This document shows, one piece after another, positions 11,601 through 22,917 of a stretch of 64,000 nucleotides of DNA. The notes under the pieces were generated by a model. The model was given only the letters and a program-made list of their open reading frames with translations, searched no databases and had not been told where the DNA came from. A program made the position numbers and the translations under genes. Positions within the stretch are counted from its first letter, which is position 1; each line of letters begins with the position of its first letter. This DNA comes from Melampsora larici-populina 98AG31 (lineage: Eukaryota; Basidiomycota; Pucciniomycetes; Pucciniales; Melampsoraceae), in the NCBI RefSeq assembly GCF_000204055.1, contig NW_006768809.1, forward strand, positions 412,686-476,685, written 5' to 3'.

Positions 11601-12932
11601 ATGAAATCATTACAAGTCATCAATCATAACAATCAAGTAGATCATGAAGTTTATAGATTACATGCCGTTTGTTTACCTCAATCAGTTCATTCATTGAAAT
11701 TAATCTTAAAACATGCTAAACTTTATGAAAGACATCAACCCATCAAAACAGATGATCCTTTAATCCAAATCCCACTCAACTTAATCGACACTTCATCTAA
11801 AAGTTTGACTCCAGTTCTACTTCCACCAAATCATCCCTTGGTTCCTCCACTACCACCTACCGAAGTGCCTCTAGATCAATCTTCACTACTGGGTTATCAA
11901 TGGCTACCTGATCCAATCGATCCTCCTACTAGACTGAAACATCTTCCAGCTTCTCCTCTTATACGTGCTCTTCAAAGGTTTAATCAAAATCGAATCTCAA
12001 ATGAACTCTTGACCGATTTTCCAACCTGGGAAGCTTATCATGACTTTTTACTCTTTCAACCTGGTGCATTCCTTTCAAAGCCTTACACCGATCTTATCAA
12101 GAATCAATCAGATCAAGACGCCTTTTTTAGATTGATTAGTGAAGAATTTCAATGTAATCATATCGCTAGGAAAGGATACATCGATCGAGCCGATCCTAAA
12201 AGACATCCTCATATCGAACCTCTTCATGGTGATTTTGGCAAAGGAGAATTCGATACGACATTTTGGACAAGCACACGTTTTCCAACCGATCATGGTCATA
12301 TCACTTATGTCTGGGCTCCTACACAAACAATGTACTGTCGTGGAAACGCAATTGAGAAACGAAGGATAGCCAATCTTCCAAATGTGATGGGTAGAATAGT
12401 AGTGGATCTGTTTTGTGGGATCGGTTTCTTTACTTTTCCATATCTTCTTGCTGGAGCTCAACGTGTGATTAGTTGTGAAATTTCAAGTTGGGCTGTAGAA
12501 GGACTCAAAAGAGGAGCGATGGCCAATAATGTGCTAAGTTATGTTGCAGGATCACCATCAGAATTTAAACTTGATCAAGAGAGTGAAGATGCTAAATTAT
12601 GGATTGTACCCTATCCGAATGAAAAGGCAGTCGAGATTTATAAAGGAAAAGCTACACATGTCAATTTAGGTTTATTACCAAGTTCGATTGAATTCTTACC
12701 TCAAGCTTTACTTGCACTTCAACCTGAAGGAGGTTGGTTACACATCCATGGAGAAGCACGTAGAAAAGAAGAAACCTTTTGGGTGATTAAAGTTTTAGAT
12801 TCGATTAGATCGATTGGAGAGAATCGTAAAATCCATCTAGAAGGATTACATAGAGTCAAATCTATGGGACCTGTTTTGATTCATTGGGTAGCTGAGATTT
12901 GTATTGGATCTCCTATTAGGAATTCGAATTAA
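11601..12932 (+). CDS. TRM12: tRNA-Phe wybutosine-synthesizing protein 2 (TYW2/TRM12)
   Basis: Single exon, 443 aa. It is an S-adenosylmethionine-dependent enzyme that moves the 3-amino-3-carboxypropyl group of AdoMet onto the 4-demethylwyosine base at position 37 of tRNA-Phe, the second protein step in wybutosine synthesis. Sequence landmarks: GDFGKGEFDTTFW..RFPTDHG before the fold, TQTMYCRGNAIEKRR, then the AdoMet site VVDLFCGIGFFTFPYLLAGA (about 273-292) followed by ISCEISSWAVEGLKRGAMANNV, and LLALQPEGGWLHIHGEA. Length matches the yeast protein's size class. The start follows GGGCACC and lies just before the conserved N-terminal part. It appears as a compact host gene with no decay signs. 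Confidence 0.92.
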   Translation: MKSLQVINHNNQVDHEVYRLHAVCLPQSVHSLKLILKHAKLYERHQPIKTDDPLIQIPLNLIDTSSKSLTPVLLPPNHPLVPPLPPTEVPLDQSSLLGYQWLPDPIDPPTRLKHLPASPLIRALQRFNQNRISNELLTDFPTWEAYHDFLLFQPGAFLSKPYTDLIKNQSDQDAFFRLISEEFQCNHIARKGYIDRADPKRHPHIEPLHGDFGKGEFDTTFWTSTRFPTDHGHITYVWAPTQTMYCRGNAIEKRRIANLPNVMGRIVVDLFCGIGFFTFPYLLAGAQRVISCEISSWAVEGLKRGAMANNVLSYVAGSPSEFKLDQESEDAKLWIVPYPNEKAVEIYKGKATHVNLGLLPSSIEFLPQALLALQPEGGWLHIHGEARRKEETFWVIKVLDSIRSIGENRKIHLEGLHRVKSMGPVLIHWVAEICIGSPIRNSN

Positions 12933-14576
12933 ATTTAAATTGTTTGTCATCATGAAGAATTAATAAACGTATTTACTTCAATATATACATAATTTTGTTA
13001 TAAAATCAAGTTTTGAGCTTTCTAACTTAATCTATTTCATTCCGTTCAAACCTGTTGAGGCGTCTTTTTCAAATGCTCCTTGGTGAGTTTTCAGTTTTCC
13101 TATTGAAGAAAAGTGAACTTAGCTCTCAATGACTTTAAGTTGTGATCATCCAGGATCATATGTCACTGGTTCAAAAGCTTTATGTCCTATTTGATTGTCA
13201 CTGATGACTGCCCAGGCTACCCTGTTACAATCTACTGTCTCGAATATAAGGTGAGAAACTCCCAAGAGTGTCTGTATGATTGGGCGGTTAATAAGTTGCA
13301 AGAATGTTGATTTCTGAGAAGAGTCCCAGAATATCTTTGGTATAGGATTGTGTCTCATCTCACCTGAAGTTTTGTTCTTGCAGATTAGTGGTGATGTTAA
13401 ATCTGAATCTTTACCAATTTTGAGGAGGTGTGATTGCTGAAGAGTTTGTTATATTGATCATCTCTTGCAACTCACTTGTATGTCATCTTAAGATCCAGAA
13501 CATGACATGACCAGATGGATTTAAAGCCATGACTCATGAACATGATGACTTGAGTTATCTTAACAAAGCCAAATCAATCATGTCTACAATTAGAGAGGTT
13601 CAAGTTGGACAAATGCCTAAAATACAACTGTCCCTACATCAAAAATCTGCTTGAGCATTTTAGGTTTTAAACAAGAGCTGAGGATTACCACTCTAAGAAG
13701 CACACTGATTGCATTTTTTTGCATTTTGTTTCAACAAAAAACACAATTTTGAAGGGCTGGGAGACCCCAAAGTCTCAGACACTTTTTGGCCAACTTGAAC
13801 CCTAGCTTAACACAAGCCCCACCAATTGCAGAGATCTCCCTGGCTCCAGAAGATGCCTGCACTCTAAGGAGGGACTTAGTTAAGTTAGACTTGAACCCCG
13901 CTCTGTAATTGAGAAACTTCATCAGAAGCTCAAATCAGAAATGGATGAGACAATAGCCACAAGAAGAATCACTTGATGAGGGCAACAAGAAGTTTTAATA
14001 ATGGATGAGCCTTGAGGTGAGAGAGATAAGGAAAGTGAAAAAGATAATTAATATTTTTCCTATCATTTACTGATCATAACAAACAATCTTTTTGTAAATC
14101 CATCTCTTTTTCTGTTTCCACAAATATAAACCGCAACCTTATCACTTTCATTTCAATTGACTAACCTATGGTTATACTCGCACCTACACAGCTATTCTTC
14201 CGATGATAGTGGAGAAGATTCATGTTCAAAAGATAGAACAAACTTCACACGCTGGAAGGGAAAGATTCCCTGTCAATCGCCAATAGCGGGGTTCAAGTCA
14301 AAAATTCCCGGTAGGAATTTTACGACATCCGAGAGAGTTTCTTAAGACAAATTTTACCTAAAACTAACTTGAACGTCGTAAAAATGGTCTAAAAATACGC
14401 CACTACGTCTTATAAGGAAAAAAAGAATGAGCTTTGAGACAAAGGTACAGATGCTTGAAAAGGTTTGAAAACGAGTCAAGAGCGTTGATCTTTGAAAAAT
14501 CAATCAAAAAAAGCCAACAAAGATGACCTGTGTGAAAAACAAAGACGTTCGTAAAAAAAAGAATGATGAGTTGAGC

Positions 14577-14580
<4 letters not shown>
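12933..14580. other. Intergenic with dispersed repeat fragments
   Basis: No gene is supported. A segment near 13765-13870 (CAAGCCCCACCAATTGCAGA and flanks) resembles 60215-60330. At 13888-13903 and 14287-14304 lie the GACTTGAACCCCGC motif and its complement, which recur as element ends near 21.6 kb. A plus-strand frame at 14157-14345 overlaps these repeats and is not credible as a gene. Confidence 0.45.
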
Positions 14581-14613
<33 letters not shown>

Positions 14614-14716
14614 TCACAGTCTTAAGGCATCCGGTTTGATGTTGTCCCGGTCCCAGCATCAACAGTTCAATCTCTTGATGAGTTCAACCTGTTGATGCTG
14701 GGACCAGGACAACATC
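14581..14716. repeat. GA microsatellite followed by a 26-bp-arm hairpin
   Basis: A (GA)n run at 14582-14610 is followed by an inverted repeat: left arm 14638-14663 (GATGTTGTCCCGGTCCCAGC...) and right arm 14691-14716, differing at one base, with a 27-bp loop. It ends 69 bp before the transposase start, so it may belong to the transposon's 5' region. Confidence 0.8.
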
Positions 14717-14785
14717 ATCGCATCAACTCACCAAGTCCTTTTCAATCAGTTTGTTTTTTGATATACATACGATTTGACTTCTACA

Positions 14786-16201
14786 ATGCCACGATTTTCC
14801 GAACGAGCTCAGATCATCCGGGATCTCACCTTAGCCTGTGTCTGGGAACATCTAGATTCAATGGATGGGTTTGCAGACTACGATGAAGCAGAGCCCGACT
14901 ATCCCACCGATGGACAACTCTTGTATCCTGACGACCCTGCCGAGGCCGAGCTCTATGATGCAGTTTTCAGCCGAGAAAACGAGTTAGCTGAGTTACTTAC
15001 TTGGGTTAGCGAAACACGATATCTTTCTCCACGACACAAGGCTCCACACGCCTCTCCGTTCAACTTAACCAACATGCTCCGTGAATGTCGCAAGGACTTT
15101 TGACAAGCGATGTGTACAACCCCTGAAGGATTTGAAGCCCTCAGAGATCTCATCCAGGACCATCCAAGCTTTGTCTCACTCAGCAACAATCCCCAACCTC
15201 CGGTCGAACATCAACTAGCTATCACTCTGGAGCGTCTGGGTAGTAATGGTAATGGGGCATCAGTTGGCCGTTTCTCACGGAACTATAAGGTCAGCCGGGG
15301 TCAAGTTATTAAATGCACTCGGCGAGTCATCGACGTAATCCTTGAACGAGGTGATCACTATCTGGCTTGGCCATCAGCGGATTGTCGAAAAGCCATCTCG
15401 AGTGTCCTACAACAAGACGGCTTCCCCGGATGTGTAGGTTTTGTCAATGGAACTACCATTCCTTTGTATCAACGGCCAGGACTGGATGGCGAAGTTTTCT
15501 TTGATTGCAAACACTCCTATTCGATCAATGCACAAGTTGTATGTGATTGTGATCGACGCATTACTTACCTTTATGCCGGCTGGCCTGGCTCTTGCTGTGA
15601 TAGTACAGTCTATGCTAAGACCGATATGGCAGCTCATCAGGACAAATATTTTTCACCTGGTCAGTAGACATACACATAACTCAATTTGATATTTTCTTGA
15701 ACTAATTGTCTTCTACTTTGTGTAGGTGAGTACATTGTGGCCAACTCAGCCTATATGCCATCAGACACAGTTGTCCCTTCTTACAAAGGACCAGCTGCTG
15801 AAGTTGTTCGAAACCGAGAATTCAACTGGTGTGTTGCCAAGGCGCGTGTTCGTAATGAACATTGTATTGGGATTTTGAAAGGACGCTGGGCATCGTTACA
15901 AGGACTACGACTGGGATTGAACAAGAAGGACGACATGCAACATATCCTCAAATGGATTAAATGCTGTGTGATCCTTCATAATATGCTTGCCAATCTCGGC
16001 AATGCATGGGACAATTTGACAGAACCAATTGTAGAGGACAACATCCAGCCACATCCTGAAAGACCCTTGGATGTTCAAGGCGCACAAGCTATTGAAAATG
16101 GAAGGTTGAAAAGGGAGAAAGTCAGAGATCATGCGGTAGCTCACAACTATCTCAGTGGTGTCCTCCCGATTGTTGATCCTCGCTTACCTGATCAAATTTG
16201 A
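14786..16201 (+). pseudogene. PIF/Harbinger-like DDE transposase (HARBI1 family), inactivated
   Basis: Two exons, 14786-15659 and 15726-16201 (intron GTCAGT...TGTAG), 450 codons. Landmarks: NPQPPVEHQLAITLERLGS, GRFSRNYKVSRGQVIKCTRRVI (helix-turn-helix part), then the DDE_4 nuclease: FVNGTTIPLYQ, YAGWPGSCCDSTVY, EYIVANSAYM, and VRNEHCIGILKGRW with its Glu. Codon 106 is TGA (15101-15103), in a position where Arg fits. The usual catalytic Asp of the DGT motif is Asn, and the Asp of the ADSAY motif is also Asn, both explained by G-to-A. The enzyme normally excises and integrates its element with 3-bp (TWA) duplications. It needs a Myb-like partner; a candidate lies on the opposite strand at 16960-19971. 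Confidence 0.85.
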
Positions 16202-16959
16202 CCAAGTTTTTCCTTTGTAAATTGTAGAAAGCTTTTCTTTTCTCTAAAAGTATCAATGATCATGTCAAACATGTTTCTTTTATAAATTGTCAAAATCTTT
16301 TTAAGATAATTTTCATCTTTTCAAAGAACGTGTTGAACATGTTTCCTTTCTAACAAGTGTTTTTTATAAAAATTTCATCTTCATATAATCAATTGCAATT
16401 CAAACAGTGTTTTTACAATTACAAACAACCATCTGCTGATAGTAACTGTGATGATGGACACTCTTACAACTGCAAAGAATTAATATGAATCTCACAACTA
16501 ACAACTATAAAAATACAGGACAAAAAATTAAAGCACAGCACTTTTTTTTATTGATTTGATGTTTTTTGATGACGAGCTTGATATGGATGATTATGAAAGG
16601 ACAAAAAGCAGGGTTTTAATAAAGATGAAATTGATAAGTTGATTTCTGATCGATAACTTGATGTTAAAAGGATAAATTTTAGTTTAGTTAAAATGACTTG
16701 ATTGAACTACAAATAACTTGACTGAAATAAAAGTATGTAAAACAAAATCAAGTGAAATAGAGATTGAAGTAGATAAGCTGGGAAAGATCGTAACTTCTAA
16801 TGATTAACATGAGAATTTGGCCTGCCATGAAATGATATCATGAGTTGATAATTACATAAAAGTCAAGCTCGAAGTGGAAGTTGATTGCCTATAAGTGCTT
16901 GAGAACATAGTCAGATAATCAGTCCATTGAGCTGTTCAATTGTTGATGAGAATCAGAAC
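16202..16959. other. Convergent 3' intergenic
   Basis: AT-rich stretch between the 3' ends of the transposase gene and the RTC4-like gene. It has repeated TTTTGATGA/CTTGAT words but no supported gene. Confidence 0.5.
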
Positions 16960-19900
16960 TTACACAGGTGGAGGCGGAGGAAAGACCGCATCAATGTATT
17001 TTTGAACCTCTTCAGGGGTTTTTCCACCCAAGGCAAGGTCTCGAGCAAACTTGACACGTTCAGCTGCTTCTGCTCGGGTGTTCTCATTTGCAGTACGTTT
17101 ATTTTCATCCAAACGGCTGATCTTGAATTGAACCTTTTCCCATTTCAATCGGGCCTGAGCTTCCTTGTTTTTGACTGCTTCTGAGGCCAGGCGCCGCTTG
17201 TTGATTTCCTTGATCTCGTCACTTCTAGCCTGGCTACCAGTCATCAAAGCCAGAGCGATAGGGTTCTTGACATCCTTGTTACGGACTGTTGAAGGATCGA
17301 TAGCTGGTAGGGGATCCATTGAGCGAGATGCGATGTTTGATTTGCCCTTCTTGGATTTCGTCTTGGGGGGTCCCGAGATTTCTGAATCATCGCTTTGAGG
17401 ACGGGGTTGCTTGCGGCTTCTCTTGTTGGATGATTTCTCGGATGGTTGTGTGTTCTGAACCGTATCACTTCCATTGCTTTCTTCATCAATATTCTCACCC
17501 ATTATCTCATTCAGCATCTCATCCACACTATCTTCATTATCAGATGATTTCAAAGTGATTCGAGACAATCTTTTGTTTGCCGAGGTGCTGGATTTCTGAG
17601 GAGGCCGCTTTTGAGTTGTTTGCTTTTGCACTTTGTTCTCATCCACACTATTGATTGGATCAGATGATTTCAAAGTGATTCGAGACGATCTTTTGTTTGC
17701 CGAGGTGCTGGATTTCTGAGGAGGCCGCTTTTGAGTTTTTTGCTTTTGCACTTTGTTCTCATCCACACTATCAATTGGATCATCTTTAATTGGAAAGACT
17801 GCAACACCAAATTCACGACTTTCTTCCAATGTTGCCTTAACCTGAGGATCATGCCGATCTAAACTCATATCTTCAGCTATCAAACATGTAGCCGTTTCGG
17901 GAATAAGAACTTGTCGGAGAAAACTATCTGGACTGAGAGGTGCGGCTTTTTGTGAATCAAGGTGATGACGGAATTTTTGGTCTTCTATAAAGATATTCTC
18001 CAGTGTTCTTACAAAGATCTCATATCCTTGATATCCGTAACTGAAAGTCAGAATGAAATCCCAAGATTAACAAGGAGTAAGAAACAAAGGAAAGACAACA
18101 ATAGTGAGATACTCACTATCCGGGTTGTTCCACCTCAATGTTTCCTAGCAGGTGATCTGTCACACTGTCAATTCGATTTCTGTTACACTTTTTTTCTTGC
18201 GCGTAATCAAAGTAAACAGATGTTTCGCTTTTGTTGACAATCTTGCTCAAGAGCTTTTTATGATTCTTGATACGGCTATGGACAAGCAAGATGGATCAGT
18301 ATCACTAATCAATAGTAGTCAAGCAATCTCACATACGCTTCTAAACCGTCAAAATCGATTATGGTTGGCCATCCTTTGCTGATACCCTCTGGAATTACAA
18401 AACGTTCAGCCTGATGTAGACTACAAAAATCCCCTGTCTGAGGCCACTGAACGTTTGGTGTTGCCATTAAGGTATCCCTCATTTTGATCAGCTTACTTGA
18501 CGGTGCAGCAGGGAGTGGTTCGTCACAAAAAGGACAAAGGTCTTCATCTTGTTTCGATTTGCTACATGAATCATCTGAGTCAGAATTGAATTTATTGAGA
18601 ACATGATCTTCATCTTCTTCATTATCTTTGTCTTCTTCAACTTCATCAACTTCATCGTCTTCGCTATCTTCACTGTCTTTGTTATCTTTGTTATCTTCAT
18701 TCTTGTTGTTCTCCTGGAAGTTTCCATCATATAATTGATTGTTATCATTTGAATATACTAGTGGCGAGACATTTTGTTGAATTCCACCCATGTAGTCACC
18801 ACATATATAGCCAGCTGGAGGCTCGATTGGGGGTGGCAGGGGGCAAAAGTCGTAATCGGGGAAGTTGTCATTGACTGCAGCTGATGCTAAGAACCGTTGT
18901 AAGGCTGAATGTGATTCGTGTATGGTGGTTGGACAACAATAATCAGAGTCCGCGAGTGGTTGTCTTTCAGCCTCGGGATTGGAGTCAGGCTCTTCCAAAG
19001 AATTGTCCAAAGAATCTTCCAAAGAATCGTCCAAAGAATTGTCCAAAGAATTGTCCGAAGAATCAGAAAGTGGCTTGGATATTTGAGAACCGCCAATCCC
19101 AGAATCCAGGATTCCAAGAGCCGAGATATTTGGTTTGTCTTTGAAAAGGGCATCCATTTGATGGAAGCAAGAACACTTCTTTTCTAAAACGTCATTGAGA
19201 GTGATACCTTGTGCTTGCTGCTTTTCAGTCGTACCTGCACCAGTCCCACCTAGCCAGGTCTTAGTCTTAGAGCATCGTCTTTTGTAACAATCCAAGCGGT
19301 CTCGTAAAACCTTTCCGGTGAGCCGCATGACCTTCTTATTAGGCTGAGATTGGGAATGAGAGAAAACCTTGTTTCGTTTATTGTATTCTTTGTTGATGTC
19401 TTCAGCTAGGCCGTTGAGGATAGTCGTTGGGGTCATTGATAAGCCAGTCACCTTGGTTCGCTTGCCACCACCAAAGAGGAGATCGAAGATCTTTGGTTGA
19501 GAGATGTACGTGACTACATGGAGGTAGTTGGCTTTTTGAAAGGGAGGGCTGTCTTCGTGAGTCTGTGCGTCTTCTTCTGCTTCTTCGTCTTCTTCTTCTT
19601 TAGTTGAGACGGTAGCAGGAGCTTTTTGAGTAGAATTGGCAGGTTTTGATTTCGGCTTTTTTGATGAGCGTGAAGTTGAGGTGGCAGCAGGAGTTTCTCC
19701 AGTCAAGTCTTCATTGACATCCTGCGATTCTCGCAATCGAGAGGCCTTAAGAGATCGTCTGACCTCGCTCTGAGTGAACTTGCCCTTCTTCTTCCTCTTG
19801 GATCCAGATGCAGCACAATCAGCATCAATCTGGAGCAAAGTGCGACGGGTCCGGGCGGGCTGAAATGTGGAAAGGAGAAAAAAATCAACATATTGATCAA

Positions 19901-19971
19901 CAGTTTCATGATGAGAAACAAAAGGAGGACAATACCTTTTTGGCATTTGTGGATTTGGTCTTTGGAGGCAT
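16960..19971 (-). CDS. Myb/trihelix-like plus RTC4-like domain protein, 932 aa
   Basis: Four exons: 19971-19936, 19859-18337, 18275-18117, 18040-16960; all joins keep frame. N-terminal part: basic tail, then a trihelix/Myb-like block (YISQPKIFDLLFGG...VLRDRLDCYKRR...GGTGAGTTEKQ...CSCFHQMDALFKDKPNI). Middle: acidic Asp/Glu repeats and the 9-codon-type LEDSLDNSL run. Then the RTC4-like domain: CPFCDEPLP, FCSLHQAERFVIPEGISKGWPTIIDFDGLEARIKNHK, GYQGYEIFV, SFLRQVLIPETATCLIAEDM, ESREFGVAVFP. C-terminal: two near-identical 40-residue repeats ending SSRITLKSSD/LSRITLKSSD, an NLS-like KTKSKKGK, and a helical Arg/Lys/Glu region. RTC4 is named from a yeast telomere-capping screen; its biochemical role is unclear. 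The stop follows GTG with GTAAGT, so a further exon is possible. The N-terminal block suggests DNA binding. Confidence 0.78.
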
Positions 19972-20854
19972 CTTGAGATACCACAAAAGTACCCAGTGGG
20001 TGTGGATATCTATGAGATCGAGTTGATTTCAATAGATTTGAGTTGGGTGATTTGATCGAAACAAAGATCGACTTCGAGTTGAGACAAGAGGGTATTTGAT
20101 TGATGAAGTGTTGATGGAAAAGAAATGAAGACCAGGCGATTCAGAGGTTTAAATAAAGATGATACTGAGATAGTACTAAAGCTAGTGACGTCCTAACAAA
20201 GCCTTTGATGTGAGATTGAAATAAATAGTAGAAATTAACCGAGTATATTGATTTGTTGCATGAGATTGATTGAAAAGGGCGGATTGCAGATGATATGAAT
20301 ACTGATAAATTGGATCCTTTGATTGGTTGGCGATGGCTTCTTGCAGTCCTTTAAGCTGATTCAATGATGTGTTGGTTTAATCAGACTGATGATGGGTCTC
20401 AAATCCGGTTGAGACCAATCACAAGTCACAAGGAATTGGTTTCTTGAGTCCGTTCAAGTTTCCAGAGACCTTGTTCTATGATCCTGATGATTGATAGATA
20501 GTTGATTTGATCGATGAGTTGTTGAAGCAATGAGGTAGGTGATCATTCTTTTTGTGGTGAGGTATTGTATAGTGCCACCGATCTCAACGGCGATACTCAC
20601 ATAGTTGTCACTCCGACTGTCCCACAGCTGTGACATCCAAGTGTCACAGAGCAATACAGGGAGCTTCTTGGCTCCAACCCGTCCGCCCAAAGTCACTTAT
20701 CTCTGTTGCTATGTGTTCAAGAAGAGAGAAAAAGTACAGAGTAGACAGTTTGAAGACAAAAAAAGAGATTGACAACCGCTGTTTTTTTTGACAGGACGGT
20801 TGAAGACAAAAAAAGTGGATGACAACCGCTTGATTGTTTTGAAAAAGATGGTTG
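19972..20854. other. Upstream region of the RTC4-like gene
   Basis: No gene is supported. A direct repeat lies at about 20750-20830: two copies of GAAGACAAAAAAAG followed by GACAACCGCT, about 50 bp apart. Confidence 0.5.
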
Positions 20855-20856
20855 TA

Positions 20857-21389
20857 CAGTTGCTCCAGTCTAGTCACGACCAGACTCGCTCTGCAAAATC
20901 GAAATTTGATTACACAAGTTTACACACTGAACTCTTACTTACAAATCATGTGTAAAAAGTCATTTTTGGGCTCTAAGGGGGGTGTTTGTGTCAGAAATGA
21001 CTTGGTGAGTCAATCTGCTTGGCCAATTTTTATTTTATTTTTACAAACCTCCAACATTTGGGTCTAGGTACCTAATGGACCTAATATTAAGTCCTTAAGT
21101 ACCTTACTTAAGTATTTAAATCCTTAGGTAGCCACTTAAGCTGTCACTTATGTACCTTAAGTAAGTAGGTGGAGCACCTCTCATCACAACTCCTGGGGTA
21201 CAGAACAGCATAGACTTGTATTTTTACAATACAAGGGTGAAGTATGCAGTGATAGAGTGAAGAAAAAGAACTTTCACTGAAAAAAACCCCTGCAAAATTT
21301 TTTTTGGGTATTACTGGGACCCCCCAACATTTGGGTCCCGGGGCCGGGGCCAGGGCCGGGCTCTGGTCGTGACTAGACTGGAGCAACTG
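20857..21389. mobile_element. Tc1/mariner-type MITE, 533 bp, TA target duplication
   Basis: Perfect terminal inverted repeats of at least 27 bp start CAGTTGCTCCAGTCTAGTC (20857 on) and end with the complement at 21389. TA flanks both sides (20855-20856 and 21390-21391). CAGT ends and a TA duplication are typical of Tc1/mariner. The interior holds stepwise variants of CCTTAAGTA and no transposase. Confidence 0.85.
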
Positions 21390-21617
21390 TAGGCAATCTT
21401 ACCCGCCCCTTTTTTTTTCCAAAAGACGGTATTTTTTTCTTGATCCGAAAAAAGGAAGGTCTTAAAAATTATAAGCGATGTCGTATAATTTTAGACCTCG
21501 CGAGTAGCTCTAAAGCTACTCGCAAGTCATAAAACGTGACTTATAATTTACGACCTTCGAGCGAGGTCTAAAAGCCATTTTAGGACCAAATCATTTTGAC
21601 TTGAACCCCGCTAATAA

Positions 21618-21895
21618 GGGGGCTCAAGTCAAAATATTTGCCGCCTTTTCTTAAAAAATCGGGGAAAGTTTTTTACGGTACCGTGCTGTAAAAACTTTTC
21701 CCAATTCGTAAAAAAGGACCAAAAAATTTCTTTTGGATCTGCTTCTGAGCAGTAAATTTACGCAAATTTGCTCCTTAAAAAAATTTGGGATGTCGTATAA
21801 CATTTCCCAAATTCATAAAATTTTGCGTAAATTTTATGAAATTGGGAAAAGTTTTTTACGATAAAAGTAGTAAATTTTTTTGACTTGAGCCCCCC
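21618..21895. mobile_element. Tourist-like MITE, about 278 bp, TAA target duplication
   Basis: Inverted ends GGGGGCTCAAGTCAAAA (21618 on) and TTTTGACTTGAGCCCCC (to 21895) are flanked by TAA at 21615-21617 and 21896-21898. A 3-bp TAA duplication fits PIF/Harbinger. A closely related end, TTTTGACTTGAACCCCGC, abuts it at 21597-21614, so two related ends lie back to back. The interior contains further inverted stretches of AAATTTGGGA and TTTTACG. Confidence 0.75.
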
Positions 21896-22917
21896 TAATG
21901 ATACAGACTCCGTAGACTCAGAGTGTGTAATTAGGGATTTGACTGACTCATGAATTGTGTGTAAGGTGGTTCCATACAGCAATTGATGATTACTATCTCC
22001 AGAATTTGTCAAGGTCAGAATCATCAAAGTGATCATAAGCCAGCTACTAGCCTTTGAAGGAATTTGACCCAGATGAAAGTTTTGGTAGAGATGTCCGTTG
22101 CCAATGCTCTAAAACGTTTTGATTAAGTTGTCTCGGCATTGATCCGGGCATGGTGAGTCCAAAAACACAGTCTTGCATCAAAAGGAAGTCATCGCCGGTG
22201 GAATTTCTCGACCACGGCGTCCCGCGTCGCCCGCTTACTGTGAACGCCTTACGGAAACGGTCAAGCGCTTTCTGATCTTCGAATCGACATGTTAACGATG
22301 GAAGATTCTGCGGAGCAGAACTTCTATCTCATTGACAAAGAAAACAAAAATATGAAAAACATACTTTAATATTTACTGAGACAACGCTATCACTCAGTAT
22401 CAAGAGTGAAAATTTGTTCAGAGATGACCGTTAGGTCATCAGAGACCTCAGCCTGGCGGTTTGAAGAACATGAAAGGCCGACCACTACTTCAGTTTGAAG
22501 TGCTTTTGTTTGTTGGTAAACCAATCAAATCCTCACACATCAGCTGTTAAAGCTCATTCGAATCATACCACGTCAATCAAAAACACAAATCAGTTCAATG
22601 ATACGTATATAAGGAAGATGGCCTTCTGCTCTCTAGGTCCTTATCGCAAACCAATCACCGAACACAACATTTTCAATCAAAACACTCGGTACGTTTCTTA
22701 TCTTTCAATTTTGTACTCTTTGCATCCTATCTTTTGTAACGGGGCCATACTTTCCAGCCATGAAACATGCGAGTCACCTGGGCTGATATCTTTTAATTTC
22801 TTTCTCACATTTGACAAAGTAGCACACTTCATCCCCAAATCACCCCCAAATACAAAAGAAAAAAATCTACACAAAGCTCCGAAATCTCTTTCAAAATCAA
22901 TATCACATCAACTTAAA
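21896..22917. other. Intergenic upstream of the Dicer-like gene
   Basis: A plus-strand frame at 22495-22932 runs into the start of the Dicer-like gene in the same frame as its ATG, but has no recognisable domain and is more likely 5' leader. I found no helicase or PAZ-like coding here. Confidence 0.5.

Noticed and set aside
14287..14304. GGGGTTCAAGTC as a tRNA B box / tRNA gene
   Set aside because: No A box or cloverleaf nearby, and the motif recurs as an inverted element end.
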